From Siphonodentalium dalli (lineage: Eukaryota > Mollusca > Scaphopoda > Gadilida > Siphonodentaliidae): a stretch of 64,000 nt of DNA. Positions 24,506 to 35,900 of the stretch are shown here, one piece after another. Below the pieces are notes generated by a model that saw only the letters and a program-made list of their open reading frames with translations, was not told the DNA's origin and ran no database searches. Each line of letters opens with the position of its first letter. Position 1 is the first letter of the stretch. The translations under genes were made by a program, and so were the position numbers. The DNA lies in the NCBI GenBank assembly GCA_032622095.1, contig CP136068.1, positions 135,415,989 to 135,479,988 on the forward strand. Reading direction: 5' to 3'.

Positions 24506-24744
24506 CCCTTCCATGACTGGAGCTTCTTGAATTTTTTTGAAAACCCTGTACCAATGCATTCTCTTATATATGCGAGTCTCCCAAAGGGAGCCTTGCATAT
24601 ATAAGAGAATGCACTGGCTTACCAGGTCAAGGTAAATATTGTTAGGCCAATGTATCCTCTTATATATGGGAGACTCGCGTATATAAGAGAATGCAATGGC
24701 ACAGAGTTGACACAAAATTTCAGGAAGCTCCAGTCGTGGATGGG
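24506..24744. mobile_element. TTAA-3 MITE, complete
   Basis: TTAA at 24502-24505 and 24745-24748; ends CCCTTCCATGACTGGAGC and inverse; two hairpins, the second lacking its loop. Confidence 0.8.
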
Positions 24745-24828
24745 TTAAGAGAGACCACAGATAGAACATTCACATAACGTTGGTTTCATCGACTCATACC
24801 TAAGGGAGTTATGCCATTTGTTGTGGTA

Positions 24829-25038
24829 CAGTACCTAAATAATGACTCCTTAACCATCCTGAAAAATAATGGGTAATTTTTCAGGATTTAATCGGAAATA
24901 TGGCTTGTTGCCATTCATCGGAAAGCTCTGTGAGAGCTTTCCGATGAATGGCAACAAACCATATTTCCGACTTAATCCAGGAAAAATTACCCATAATTCT
25001 GCTGTGGTTAAGGAGTCGATTATTTAGAGCATTACTCT
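24829..25038. mobile_element. FB-B foldback in the intergenic gap
   Basis: Arms around GTTGCCATTCATCGGAAAGC and its inverse, apex CTGTGAG; ends CAGTACCTAAATAATGACTC and inverse. Confidence 0.8.
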
Positions 25039-25559
25039 AAATGATGCTAGACTAGCATGCGTATAAGATTATGTCCACATATACCTATCAGTTATGGACT
25101 GCTTTGATTAGGAGGGCCTTTGTTATGGTGATAACTAACATGGAGTTTTTTTGCACACAAAAAAAACACATTGTAAGTTGGGATTATAATGTTCTATGAT
25201 GAGGTGCTAGTCTGATATACCTCCCCAATAGAGGAAGTATGTCCAAATATCATGAGTTTTTATAACACATAGTGGGCCATAACAAGAGATGGGCCGGTCC
25301 CAGGTGGGACTAAGGTATACCCCCCCCCCCCCCCCCATATTGAACATTTTCAAAGTTGAAAAAGGGGGATAACTCCACAAAAAAAGTCAAACAGACCTCA
25401 TAATCGAAGATGCACAGGTTCCCATGCTACTACCGGTAAATATCTGCCAAGTTAAAACAAAACATTGACCAAAAAATGTAGGAATAAAAGCTCGGACAAA
25501 ATTGCATCCACTGACTGACAGACGGATGGACAGACAGACAAGCAGATTTCAGTATACCC

Positions 25560-26290
25560 CCCACAACTCGTTATGGGGGTATATGGGAATCAGCTTGTCC
25601 ATTTGGATTCTGTGCCCCTGCGATTATGAGGTCCATACAACATTTCTGTCGAGTTATCCCCCCTTTTTTATGACTTAAAATTTTCACAACATGCAGACTT
25701 GTTTTCCGAGCTTGTATTCCTACATTTTCCAGTCAATTTAAAAATAAATGGCACAGAGGCCGATATTTGAGTGCGCAAAACATTTCCACTACTGGCCAGC
25801 ACTCCTCTGTTATAGTAATGACCCTCGTGCATGCGTGCGTCCTTCTGTGCGTCCATCCTTAACTTTGTCCAAGTCTGTATTCTGTCATTTTCTAGTCATT
25901 TATTTTCAAAACTTGGCACATATATCAACCAGCTTGGGGAACCTACGCACCTGCGATTTTGTTATTGCCCTTTTTTGACAGAATTGTACATCCTGGGATG
26001 CATCTTTTGTCCGAGCCTTTATTCCCTCATTTTCCAGTCAATTTGTTTTAATGTTGGCACATATGTCAACCAGCATGGGAACCTGTGTACCTGCGATTTT
26101 TGAGTTCAGTCAGACATAATTTTGGTGGAGTTGTTGCCCCTTTTCAACATAGAATCGTACATCCTGGTACACATCCTTTGTCTGACCTGTATTGTCATTT
26201 TCCAGTCAATTTTTTTTTAAACTTAGCACAGATGTCAACCAGCATGGGAACCTGCCATTTTTAGTTTTTATTTTAGACCAACATATTTAG
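25560..26290. repeat. Degenerate tandem repeat, intergenic
   Basis: About five units of roughly 150 bp with the phrases TTTTCCAGTCAATTT, GGCACATATGTCAACCAGCA and GGGAACCTGTGTACCTGCGA. Confidence 0.6.
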
Positions 26291-26684
26291 TGAATATGTA
26301 CTTTGTATCATATTGATGTAATCAATTCCTCCTACAGTTTGTAGTATAGGGATCTGAAACCCATAAATCCTTCAAATCTGCCACATTTTTCGGGGGACAT
26401 TTTGGTCAGTAACCTTTTATTTTGCTTCTTGATTTCCTGGGGCTCCTTGGTGGCTTGGGGTGGGGTGGGGGAAAAGGTATGGTCTTTCATCCATCTATAA
26501 AACAGGAATCTTAATATGGCCTAATAACTTGATATCCCCAGATAGGAAATAAGATTGAACAACTAAATGTTAACAAAATATATCTTTAATTGTATTAACA
26601 ATAAATAATGCAGCAGTTCTACTTGTATTTGAGCAATTCTCAAAGGAACAGACTGTTTGTATGTTTCAAATTGGTAAAACTTAA

Positions 26685-27076
26685 CCCTTTACCCAACAAA
26701 CCGGCCAAAACCGGCCAAATAAAGCTTCAACAGCCTAAAATATCTTCGGTCTGTCTCAATAGAACCATACAAATATGGATATCATTGGAACCGGCTCCTT
26801 GACCACATTGTGATAGTTACAGTTATGCCCTGTGCCAATGCATTCTCTTATATATGCGAGTCGACCATAGGTCGCCTCGCATATATAAGAGAATGCATTG
26901 GCCTAAAAAAAATCTTTTTTTAACACTTTTTACCATTTTTTCTTACATTCTTTAACAATTTTATAATTTTTAATGTGTTAAGCCAATGCATTCTCTTATA
27001 TATGCGAGGCGACCTATGGTCGACTCGCATATATAAGAGAATGCATTGGCACAGGGCCGTTCTGTTGGGTAAAGGG
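26685..27076. mobile_element. TTAA-1 MITE (392 bp), copy c
   Basis: TTAA at 26681-26684 and 27077-27080; two hairpins; almost identical to the copy at 5373-5764, suggesting recent activity. Confidence 0.9.
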
Positions 27077-27144
27077 TTAAAGCAGCTAAACTAAAATTTG
27101 CTATTGATGCAAACATTCATGAAGTTTTCAATGAGATGGTGGTA

Positions 27145-27290
27145 CAGTAATGCCCTAAATAATTGACTCATCAACTCCTCTCACTAAGAGCTTTCCGATG
27201 AATGGCAACAAGCCATATTTCCGACTAAATCCTGAAAAATTACCCATAATTCTGCTGTGGTTAAGGAGTCGATTATTTAGGGCATTACTG
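27145..27290. mobile_element. FB-B foldback with deleted left arm
   Basis: Left end CAGTAATGCCCTAAATAATT then a jump to the apex; complete right arm; TA flanks. Confidence 0.75.
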
Positions 27291-27299
27291 TACACCTTT

Positions 27300-29610
27300 A
27301 GAGGAGCATTATTTAATTTTCACTCATTTCCTTCTTGATTGGGTTTTGTTTGGATGCTCATGATGAAATCAGCCTTAAAACGCTTTTCAGTATATTTTAT
27401 GCAGAAGTGAATTCTCAGGCCGACCGTTACTGGGAGTCGATGCTATCAGATATATAGCAAAAATTCAATTTGTAGGGGTATAATCGTATAATCGATGAAC
27501 TGTTGATAAAGCTGATAATCAATTAACATTTTCATCGTCGATTAATCTGTTATTTCGAAGTTGGAAAATGCTGGGTATTATTGAATACCGTGTTTGTTTT
27601 ACACAGTTTAATCTACAACTGAGGAGTTAACAACCTTTGATCATACATGTACCAAAGAGATTCTGACAACATGAGTACTACTAATAAGTTGCGAACAGTC
27701 GGCAGTTCATTTGATGATGCGACATGGTTGCTCTTGGGTTGTTGTATATTCTACAAATTGCCAGCACTGCAGCTTTGAACTTATGGCGACGTTGTTATAT
27801 ATTTCTACAAGAAAGGCGGCACTACCTCTTTGAAATGTGCCGACTATCATCGTGTTCAATGAACTGATTGCACTTGCCCTTGATTGGACCAATGGGAGTT
27901 GACTGACAATTCAAATACTTAACTCGGGAGTCCTGAAATTTGCAGGTGGGGGCCCACCTTTGTGATTGTTATCCACACTCTGGAAGTTTGCTGAAACTTA
28001 TAGTTTCCATAACATTAGATTCCTTTTATATTGTTTGTATGTTTGGCTATTCATAACACTGAAATTAATTGCTATGTTCCTTCTAATGAACTCACAAATA
28101 TTATAACCATGACATCGCCGAGAACTGTGCTGGTATTGAATACATTGTGCTCATTAGTCATTACTGGTTGTTTATGATCCACTTTATTAACGTAACAATT
28201 AGATCAGCTGATGCCTGAAACAACCAGCGACAGCAGTTAACCAGCACCTGGCCAATAGGCCATATTACGGAATACTTATACTGACAACTGAGTATCTGAC
28301 ACCAGTCATTAAAGACGTCGTGTAAGTCATGTAAGATTGCACGCGTTAGAGTTAGGTTGTTCTTTAATTATTCATTAAAAAATATTAATTTTGTTCCATT
28401 TCGGACAACCAAACAACCATTTTAACCATTTTAGATTCAGATAGCAGTATACAGTTTTTGGGGATTAGAAATGCTTAAATGTTATAAAACAAAAATTATT
28501 TGGCCAACGGCAGCAAAGTCCAGTTGTGAAGTGCTTTGGATTCTCTGCTTCAGAATTAGTCAGTCGCCATCTCATAATCCTTGACTCTCAACTGTTATAC
28601 CAGGATATTTGTGATATCGCTGAGAAACCTGACAGCGCTGTTCATGACTGTTATTCATGTGATGTCATATTATGTCTTGTTTTGTTGCTATCAAATGGCA
28701 AACATCCTTTTAATTGTAAATACAAATGTGATGATAATATACATAAACATAACAATAAATTAATATAAACAGCCTTATTATAATAATAATATACTAATAT
28801 ATTTAAATAGTGGACAAAATAACCCTGAAAATAAACAATAAAATTGATACTTTTTACTGTAATATAAACACCTCCCAAATAATTGTGATGTCTCTATTAT
28901 TTTGATTGGCTGTTTAAAAAAAATACAAAAAATACAAAATATCACAGTTGCAGCTTTTTAAGAACTCAAAACAAGAAATGCAGGATACAAATTTAACAAA
29001 AAAGATTGGTTTTCTGAATTTGTTTGCGTAGATATTGTTTAAAGTGACAATAGGTCATAAACTTTCCATTTAGTTTGATTCCTACCTGTAGTTATGCGAA
29101 TCCCGTGTATTTTCAATTTATTTTGACCCCAGAACATAATAATGAACATGCAGTTATCAAATGTTCAATTTTTGTAATCAAACTTACATCAGAAAACACA
29201 AATTTTAATTTTGAGAATTTAATATTGAGCAAGAATAAAACTGCACAAATTTAAATAAAAACAAACTAAATCAAATTCTAAAAGTCTGGGGATATAAATG
29301 AAATTTGCTTTAAAAATATTTGTTCACTGTGGAAATTAAAGAATATCAATTAACAGATTGATTTCCATTTTTTTTTTGTCCAAACATTTCGTGTCCAGAT
29401 GTGTAAATATAACTTTAATAAAGACAGTTCATTTGAAAAAGATTATCTTGAGCTGTATTTGTCCAGGCATCATTGAACAAGAACAAAGGGAAATTCTTTT
29501 CTGTTCCATATTCTGTGAACATCCCTCCAAAATCATGTCTGGTATCCACTGCAACAATGAAAACATGAGAGTAAATAAATGTGTTTACTATATTCTTTAC
29601 AAAATACTCA
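27300..29610. other. Intergenic AT-rich sequence, no gene or repeat recognised
   Basis: No ORF here shows conserved motifs or plausible exon borders. The longest open stretches (about 28526-28768 and 29358-29759) are low-complexity or overlap the hAT-like element. Confidence 0.5.
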
Positions 29611-29618
29611 TTCACAAC

Positions 29619-29994
29619 CAGGGGCGCCGGAAGAGGGGGGGGGCAGAGGGGGCAGCTGACCCCCCTGCCCTTGACCAAGGGGTGCGAGCGGGGGCAGGAC
29701 TTGCCCTTTTTCTGGAGACAGAAAATGCTTTTTGTGTGTTGAATCTCGTGTTTTTATAGCAAAATGTGACTTTTTTGGTCCAAATACCACCAATTTCACA
29801 AGGAATATTAATTTTTTGTCAATTTTATCATAAAACGGCCATAAAAACCGAAAAATACCATTAAAATAGGGATTTTTGCCACAATGAATTTATGGTTATT
29901 TTCCCGAGTTTGCGGAGAAAATGCCCTTTTTTGTGGAAAAGTGCCCTTTTTGTAGGCTCTGCCCCCCTGCCCCTGGATGCTTCCGGCGCCCCTG
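29619..29994. mobile_element. hAT-like MITE (376 bp) with 8-bp target duplication
   Basis: Ends CAGGGGCGCCGGAAG and CTTCCGGCGCCCCTG are perfect inverses. The 8-bp TTCACAAC flanks both sides (29611-29618 and 29995-30002), as expected for hAT transposons. The interior is GGGG/CCCC rich near both ends; no transposase. Confidence 0.92.
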
Positions 29995-30002
29995 TTCACA
30001 AC

Positions 30003-30440
30003 AAGCCTGATTATAGTGTGCCTGTCATTTGCAGAACGAGGTCCCCAGAGGGTGAATTTGGTGATGCTATTCTGCAGAGCGAGCTAGCATCACCAAATTT
30101 ACCCTCTGGGGACCACATTCTGCATAGCCTCATATGCTATGGGAGACATAGACTCAGATTGAAGTTCCCAAATGGTGAATATTGTGATGTACACCCATTG
30201 GGAACCTCGATTATGCAACATGTCGTCTGCCAATTTGGGGATATAGAGAAACTAAACTAAAAAAGAATTAGAATCTATGTGAAGAAATTTGATAATAAAA
30301 AGAAACTTTCCAGAGAAGAAGCCAAAGCATAATGAGGTCCCCAGAGGGTGAATTTAGTGATGCTAGCCCGCTATGCAGGATAGCGTCACTAAATTCACCC
30401 TCTGGGGACCTCATTCTGCAAATGACAGGCACACTAAACT
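30003..30440. mobile_element. FB-A MITE, complete, next to the hAT-like element
   Basis: Begins right after the hAT target duplication with AAGCCTGATTATAGTGTGCC; both hairpins intact with GCCTGTCATTTGCAG ends. A close relative is at 48812-49250. Confidence 0.82.
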
Positions 30441-31139
30441 CATACTTCAATTCTTCTGCCTGTCTTCTGCTTATATTTACTGAATACCCCTCCATTTGAA
30501 TAGTAGACTATTCCAATGTAAACTTGCATAACTGGATGGGTGAATCCATTTAGTAAAGAAAGGGTTAATTGGACAGAGACAGAACACAAACTTTTATCAG
30601 ATGTATTAATATTACATAAGCAGGCCTATATATCAAGAGGATCCCGAGGGATATATAATATCATTTACATGGTGTTGGATGAAAGATTCTCGATTCTGAT
30701 AAGTATCATGTTCTGTTTTTCCACATGCATGCATGGCTAGTTTTATAACAATATTGCTGTTAAATTTTTAATAGTCAGGAAGTGTCAGGACTCATTGCAA
30801 AGTGCACATATTAGATACGGAAGTTGTAAGTTCTGTTTAATAGTTGTAAACATAGTTACTTTCATGGAATAATTTTGTCAGGATTTTGTTTGCGAAGAGT
30901 GAAGCTGGGACTGTTGACAGTTTTAATTACAAATTTGGGAAAGTTTTGTATTCTTATATATTGAAGTGGAAATCGTTGATATCTTCAGAAATCTTACTTT
31001 ACAAATTTGCAGAAATTATGTATTCTTATATATTGATGTGGATATCATTGGTATCTTCAGAAGTCCTGGTTGATATATTTAGGTGAGTCATGAGTTTGAA
31101 TAACAACAATAACAGCATGCATATAAAGATGGTCTGTCT

Positions 31140-31235
31140 CACAATGTATTCTCTTGTATATTCAAGATTCCCAATGGGAGAATCGAATGGCACAAGGTTT
31201 TCGCAAAATTTCAGGAAGCTCCAGCCATGGAAGAG
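31140..31235. mobile_element. TTAA-3 MITE fragment
   Basis: Broken hairpin (ATGTATTCTCTTGTATATTC...) and the right end TTTCAGGAAGCTCCAGCCAT, then TTAA at 31236-31239 shared with the next element. Confidence 0.6.
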
Positions 31236-31239
31236 TTAA

Positions 31240-31702
31240 AGGTACTCAACCCGTAAAGAGGGTCCCCATCTCAACAGATTCCAACAACAATAATCCGATC
31301 GGAGGGTCCTATATTACTATTTCTTTGGGGGTAAAAAATATTTGATTCGAGTCGAGGAACCCATCAAACAAAGCTCAGAGTTATTAGATATTGATTTTTG
31401 AAATTTGTTATAAACTCGAGATCAGTACTACTAACTGCCGTAATCTGCTCTGGATGTGTTCTCCAAATCTATTCAAACAGACAAGGATGGATAACTCTAA
31501 AATCAAGTTGTAATTTTAAGGCAATTTTGACTGAGTTCTGGGCCAGATAGTATTCCCGGTAATGAAAAATAATAGATTTCTAAAATCGATATCTAACAAA
31601 TCTGAGCTTTGATGGGTGACTTCCTCGACTCGAATCAAATATTTTTGACCCCCGAAGCCATTGAAATAGTAATTGAGAGGAGTTTTATCGGGTTGAGTAC
31701 CT
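31240..31702. mobile_element. TTAA-6 element, complete (463 bp)
   Basis: Ends AGGTACTCAACCCG and CGGGTTGAGTACCT; TTAA at 31236-31239 and 31703-31706. The left end carries an internal inverted duplication (GAGGGTCC... twice). Confidence 0.78.
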
Positions 31703-31754
31703 TTAAATTATATTTGAGTCGGAGATAAAGTCTGTCGGAGTCTCTGTCATTAGG

Positions 31755-31940
31755 AAATAATTCTTAATTATGGGAAATTTTTCAGGATTTAGTCGGAAAT
31801 ATGGCTTGTTGCCATTCATTGGAAAGCTCTCACCAAGAGCTTTCCGATGAATGGCAGCAAGCCATACTTCCGACTAAATCCTGAAAATTTTCCCATAATT
31901 CTGCTGTGGTTTAGGGGTCGATTATTTAGAAGATTACTGT
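31755..31940. mobile_element. FB-B foldback, left tip lost
   Basis: Arms of about 80 bp around apex CTCACCAAGAG; right end AGATTACTGTA. Confidence 0.7.
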
Positions 31941-32159
31941 ATAACATCATATCCATGGGTGAATATATTTTTGCAAATAAACTGAGTAATATTGTAACAT
32001 TGGCCTATTGTAAGAAATAAATTGTACAAACAACATTCTTATTAAAAGCACGAAAAAATGCAAATAATTAAAATAATATCCATCTGTATGATATCTATGA
32101 AATGATTCCAGTTAGGAGACGATGTTTTCAAAGTTATAACATGATATTACCCTAGAAAT

Positions 32160-32483
32160 ACAGTAAACAACATAAATGTTGGTTCCACCCACCAACCGTA
32201 TGGTGACATAAATGTTTCCACCCACCAACCGTATGGTGACATAAATGTTAGTTCCACCCACCAACCGTATGGTGACATAAATGTTGGTTCCACCCACCAA
32301 CCGTATGGTGACATAAATGTTGTTTCCACCCACCAACCGTATGGTGACATAAATGTTGGTTCCACCCACCAACCGTATGGTGACATAAATGTTGGTTCCA
32401 CCCACCAACCGTATGGTGACATAAATGTTGGTTCCACCCACCAACCGTATGGTGACATAAATGTCGTTTTACTCGCCAAAGGG
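32160..32483. repeat. TTAA-4 MITE expanded into a 36-bp minisatellite
   Basis: About eight units of GGTTCCACCCACCAACCGTA plus TGGTGACATAAATGTT. The right edge reads ACGACATTTATGTC-type sequence and ends ACTCGCCAAAGGG then TTAA, the exact terminus of TTAA-4. The unit is the 34-bp double motif seen twice in the copies at 8593 and 53909. The array sits about 200 bp 3' of the calpain stop. Confidence 0.85.
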
Positions 32484-32487
32484 TTAA

Positions 32488-32645
32488 CCCTTCCATGACT
32501 GGAGCTTCCTGAAATTTTGCAAAAACTCTGTGCCAATACATTCTCTTATATATGCGAGCCTCACATATATAAGAGAATGCATTGGCCTAACAAAATTTAC
32601 CTTGACCATTAATGCTGCACCATCGCAGCTCCCACCATGAAAGTG
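32488..32645. mobile_element. TTAA-3 MITE in the calpain 3' flank
   Basis: TTAA at 32484-32487 (shared with the TTAA-4 end) and 32646-32649. The hairpin at about 32533-32586 has lost its loop. Confidence 0.75.
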
Positions 32646-32682
32646 TTAAAACTACATTTTAATATGTTCCGAACATGGATAC

Positions 32683-32910
32683 TTACACTATTTCGATGTG
32701 GGATGATGATTTTATTGAGAAGCTATATGTTTTCCCCTGCTCTGGGTTGTCCATGTGTATGAGGGCGAGGTATTCCCCCGGTTGGACCACATATTCCGCA
32801 GCGGCATCCCAGCCATCCACGAATTTACCCTGTTGTCCCTCCGTTGTCTGCAAACCCTGCTCATAGACATTGTATAGGTAGTCTATGTCAACGGGAGCAT
32901 CAACTTGTAG
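32683..32910 (-). CDS. Calpain exon 14 (last) with stop
   Basis: Reads [20 protein letters not shown], then [20 protein letters not shown] and a TYSFSI strand to IEIV and TAA at 32685-32683. PGEYLALI is the usual last C2L block. The protein ends here with no EF-hands. The presumptive 3' UTR runs into a TTAA-3 MITE at 32645; no clear AATAAA is seen nearby. Confidence 0.92.
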   Translation of the reverse strand, partial: LQVDAPVDIDYLYNVYEQGLQTTEGQQGKFVDGWDAAAEYVVQPGEYLALIHMDNPEQGKTYSFSIKSSSHIEIV

Positions 32911-35900
32911 CTGGAAAAGAGAAAAAAAGGAATATATAGCACTTAGTATCATTGGTCAGTGGTCAGTTTTGTGTTCATGTACAATATAATTTACAGTAAG
33001 AGCTTTCTGATGAATGGCAACAAGCCATATTTCCGACTAAATCCTCAAAAGTTACCCATAATTCTGCTGTGGTTAAGGAGTCGATTATTTAGGGCATTAC
33101 TGTAGAAGTGAATGTAATAGGCTGATTAACCCTTTTATGACAGATCCTGTGCTAGTGCATTCTCATATATATGTGTCTCCCATAGGGAGCCTCGCATATA
33201 TAAGGGAATGCACTGGCTTACAAGGTCAAGTTCAATAGAATACTTGCATATATAAGAGAATGCATTGGCACGGGTTTTTTGCAGATCTGTTAAATAGACC
33301 TAGTCAATATGGTACATCAACATAATTGTGCAAGGATTTGTTAATTGTTCCGAGCCAAGTTTAATTGCAACCATAAAGCAGTAAAGTATTCTTAAGAGAT
33401 TAACCCTTTCAGTGCCAAGTCCGATTTTTGTATCAACCCATATTTCCTTGATCATTTTTCAAATTTATTGATTATAATAATGTGATACATTAATGGAAAG
33501 AGCTCTTCCATCAATCTATCACATTATAATAATCAATAAATTTGAAAAATGATCAAGGAAATATGGGTTGATACAAAAATCGGACTTGGGACTGAAAGGG
33601 TTATAAAGTAAGGATGCCGTACTAACAGCTAATCACCGGTGTCCGTCCATTCGTCCGTCTGTCCCAGATGGTTTCCGGATATTTTCAGTAATAATGAAAT
33701 AAACAATATTTGGTATGTGAGTTTATTGGTTAGGGGAACAGGTTGAGTTCGAATATGGGTGAGGTCCGCCCATTTATGGTTCTTGTTGACTTAGAAATTG
33801 CCAATTATTTTGGTTTCCGGATGATGACTTTAGTTATAGTTAAACGATTGTTTTCAAGTTTGGTATATGGATGACTCGCATGCAAATTTGAATTTGTGTT
33901 TTGTCTGCCCATTTTTACCAGAATTATGGCCCTTGTTGATTTATTAGAATTGCCCAATTAATTTGGTTTCCAGATGATAACTTCATTGACTTAGAATTTA
34001 CTGATTATTCTGGTGTCTGGTTATATAAAACAGGGTGTGATAATAACAGAGAGAGTTGGAAGTAAAGTTTTATTCAATGATCGTTCCCAGAATTAAATTT
34101 TCATTTCTAAAAAAGCCAACGGTCAAATAACCACCTTATTCGGGGGACGTGTGTCCTAGCGGCTTTTTATTTAAAAATACAGTAATGCCCTAAAGAATCA
34201 ACTCCTTAACCACAGCATAATTATGGGTAATTTTTCAGGATTTAGTGAGAGCTTTCCTATGAATGGCAACAAGCCATATTTCCGACTAAATCCTGAAAAA
34301 TTACCCATAATTCTGCTGTGAGTCGATTATTTAGGACATTACTTCCATGGGTGAGCAACCAAGCCTTGAAAAAGTGTGTGTCATTTTCGGAATGAGGTCC
34401 CCAGAGGGTGAATTTAGTGACACTATACCGCACAGCGATGGTCTGAGAGGCAATTGCTGATATACATTATAGGCTTGATACTTTTTGGCCATTTTCATAA
34501 ACATGTAGTCATTGCAAACATGCCCACTCCCCCAGACCTGGCATGTGATTACAGTGATTGACTTACAGGAAATATCTGGATTCCGAGAGGACACCTTGGC
34601 TCAACTTGTTCTTGCATCAACATGCAAACAACAGCGGTCTCCTCTGAAAAAAATATATACAAAATATATCTCAGAATGGGTGAGCCATTGGCTCAGTATT
34701 AGGGCTGTAAACATTTCATCATGAATTCAATGTATCGCGATGTGCTTTCAAACGATAAGTATATCGTATCATGTTATGTGTTTCGTGATACAGGAAATCA
34801 TTTAATTTCAAGATGGGTATGTGTAAAACAGCAAAACCTGCAATGTTCTCTCAAATTTACATGTCTACATCATTGATCATGTATCGCGATTCATATCATA
34901 TTGTTACCGAGTGTATCGTTACAGCCCTACTCATTATGATGTGTTTACTGCTTCATGTGTGTGTGAACAAATTATTATTTCTTATCGAAATGGCCATTTC
35001 ACGATATGAATGGATGGCACATTGAGATGTCCCTCAACTCAAATAAAGCTTTAAAATTGGGTTTGGTTTTAGGTCTTGTAGAGGGTTCAATCTCGTCTTG
35101 CCCAGATTGCGATGATGGTGTCCGCGATATAATCACCTCGGCTACGGGGACATCATTTAAGAAGGAAGCCCTTTCTCATAGAGTTGACCTCTCTTGTAAC
35201 TGTGACACTGTAAAATTTGAGCTATTCCTTGGGTTGGTGCCCATCCGTGCATCCATCTAGCTGTCCATCTGTCAACAATTTCCTTTGGCTCACCCTACAA
35301 GCCGCGTCCCTCATCTGACTATCACCAAACTTCATATGGATCTTCGGTGACCTCTAGATGGGAGCTATCGATTTTTTCCAAAATTTGTTAAAAACATGGC
35401 TGCCAGCAGCCATTTTGGATTTCAAATTTGAATCCATCGGCACACCCTGCAGCCCTCATTTATTGGAGAAATGTTTAGAATATTTACAAGCATGTTTAGG
35501 ATCACCTCTAGATGGGAGCTATCAAATTTGAACAATTTCCGATGAAAAACATGGCTGCTGGCAGCACACTCTAGAGACTACATCCCTCATCCGATCATCA
35601 CCAAACTTCATATGGATCTTCAGGGTGACATCTAGATGTTGAAAAACATGGCCGCCAGCAGCCATCTTAGATTTCAAATTTTAATCCATCGGCACACCCG
35701 CAGCCCGCATTTATTGGAGAATTGATTTTAAAATTTACAAGCATGTTTAGAATCACCTCTAGATGGGAGTTATCAAATTTGAACAATTTTTTATGAAAAA
35801 CATGGCCGCTGGCAGCCATCTTGGATATTACTCTTTGCATGGCTAAATCCTTTGGCACACCCTGCAGACCACATCCCTCATCTGATGATCACCAAACTTC

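Noticed and set aside
24443-24769. Recurring peptide [10 protein letters not shown]...RIYKRMHW in many short ORFs across the window
   Set aside because: It is the translation of the 69-bp hairpin module, present in both orientations, not a conserved protein.
32112-32541. ORFs of 97-129 codons with repeated NIYVTIRLVGG or HHTVGGWNQ in three frames
   Set aside because: Translation of the 36-bp minisatellite in every frame, not protein repeats.
35006-35260. 84-codon + strand ORF with CPDCDDGV and CNCDTV
   Set aside because: Its first part matches a repeat also seen near 16730 and 17560, and there are no conserved domains or exon borders that fit either gene.
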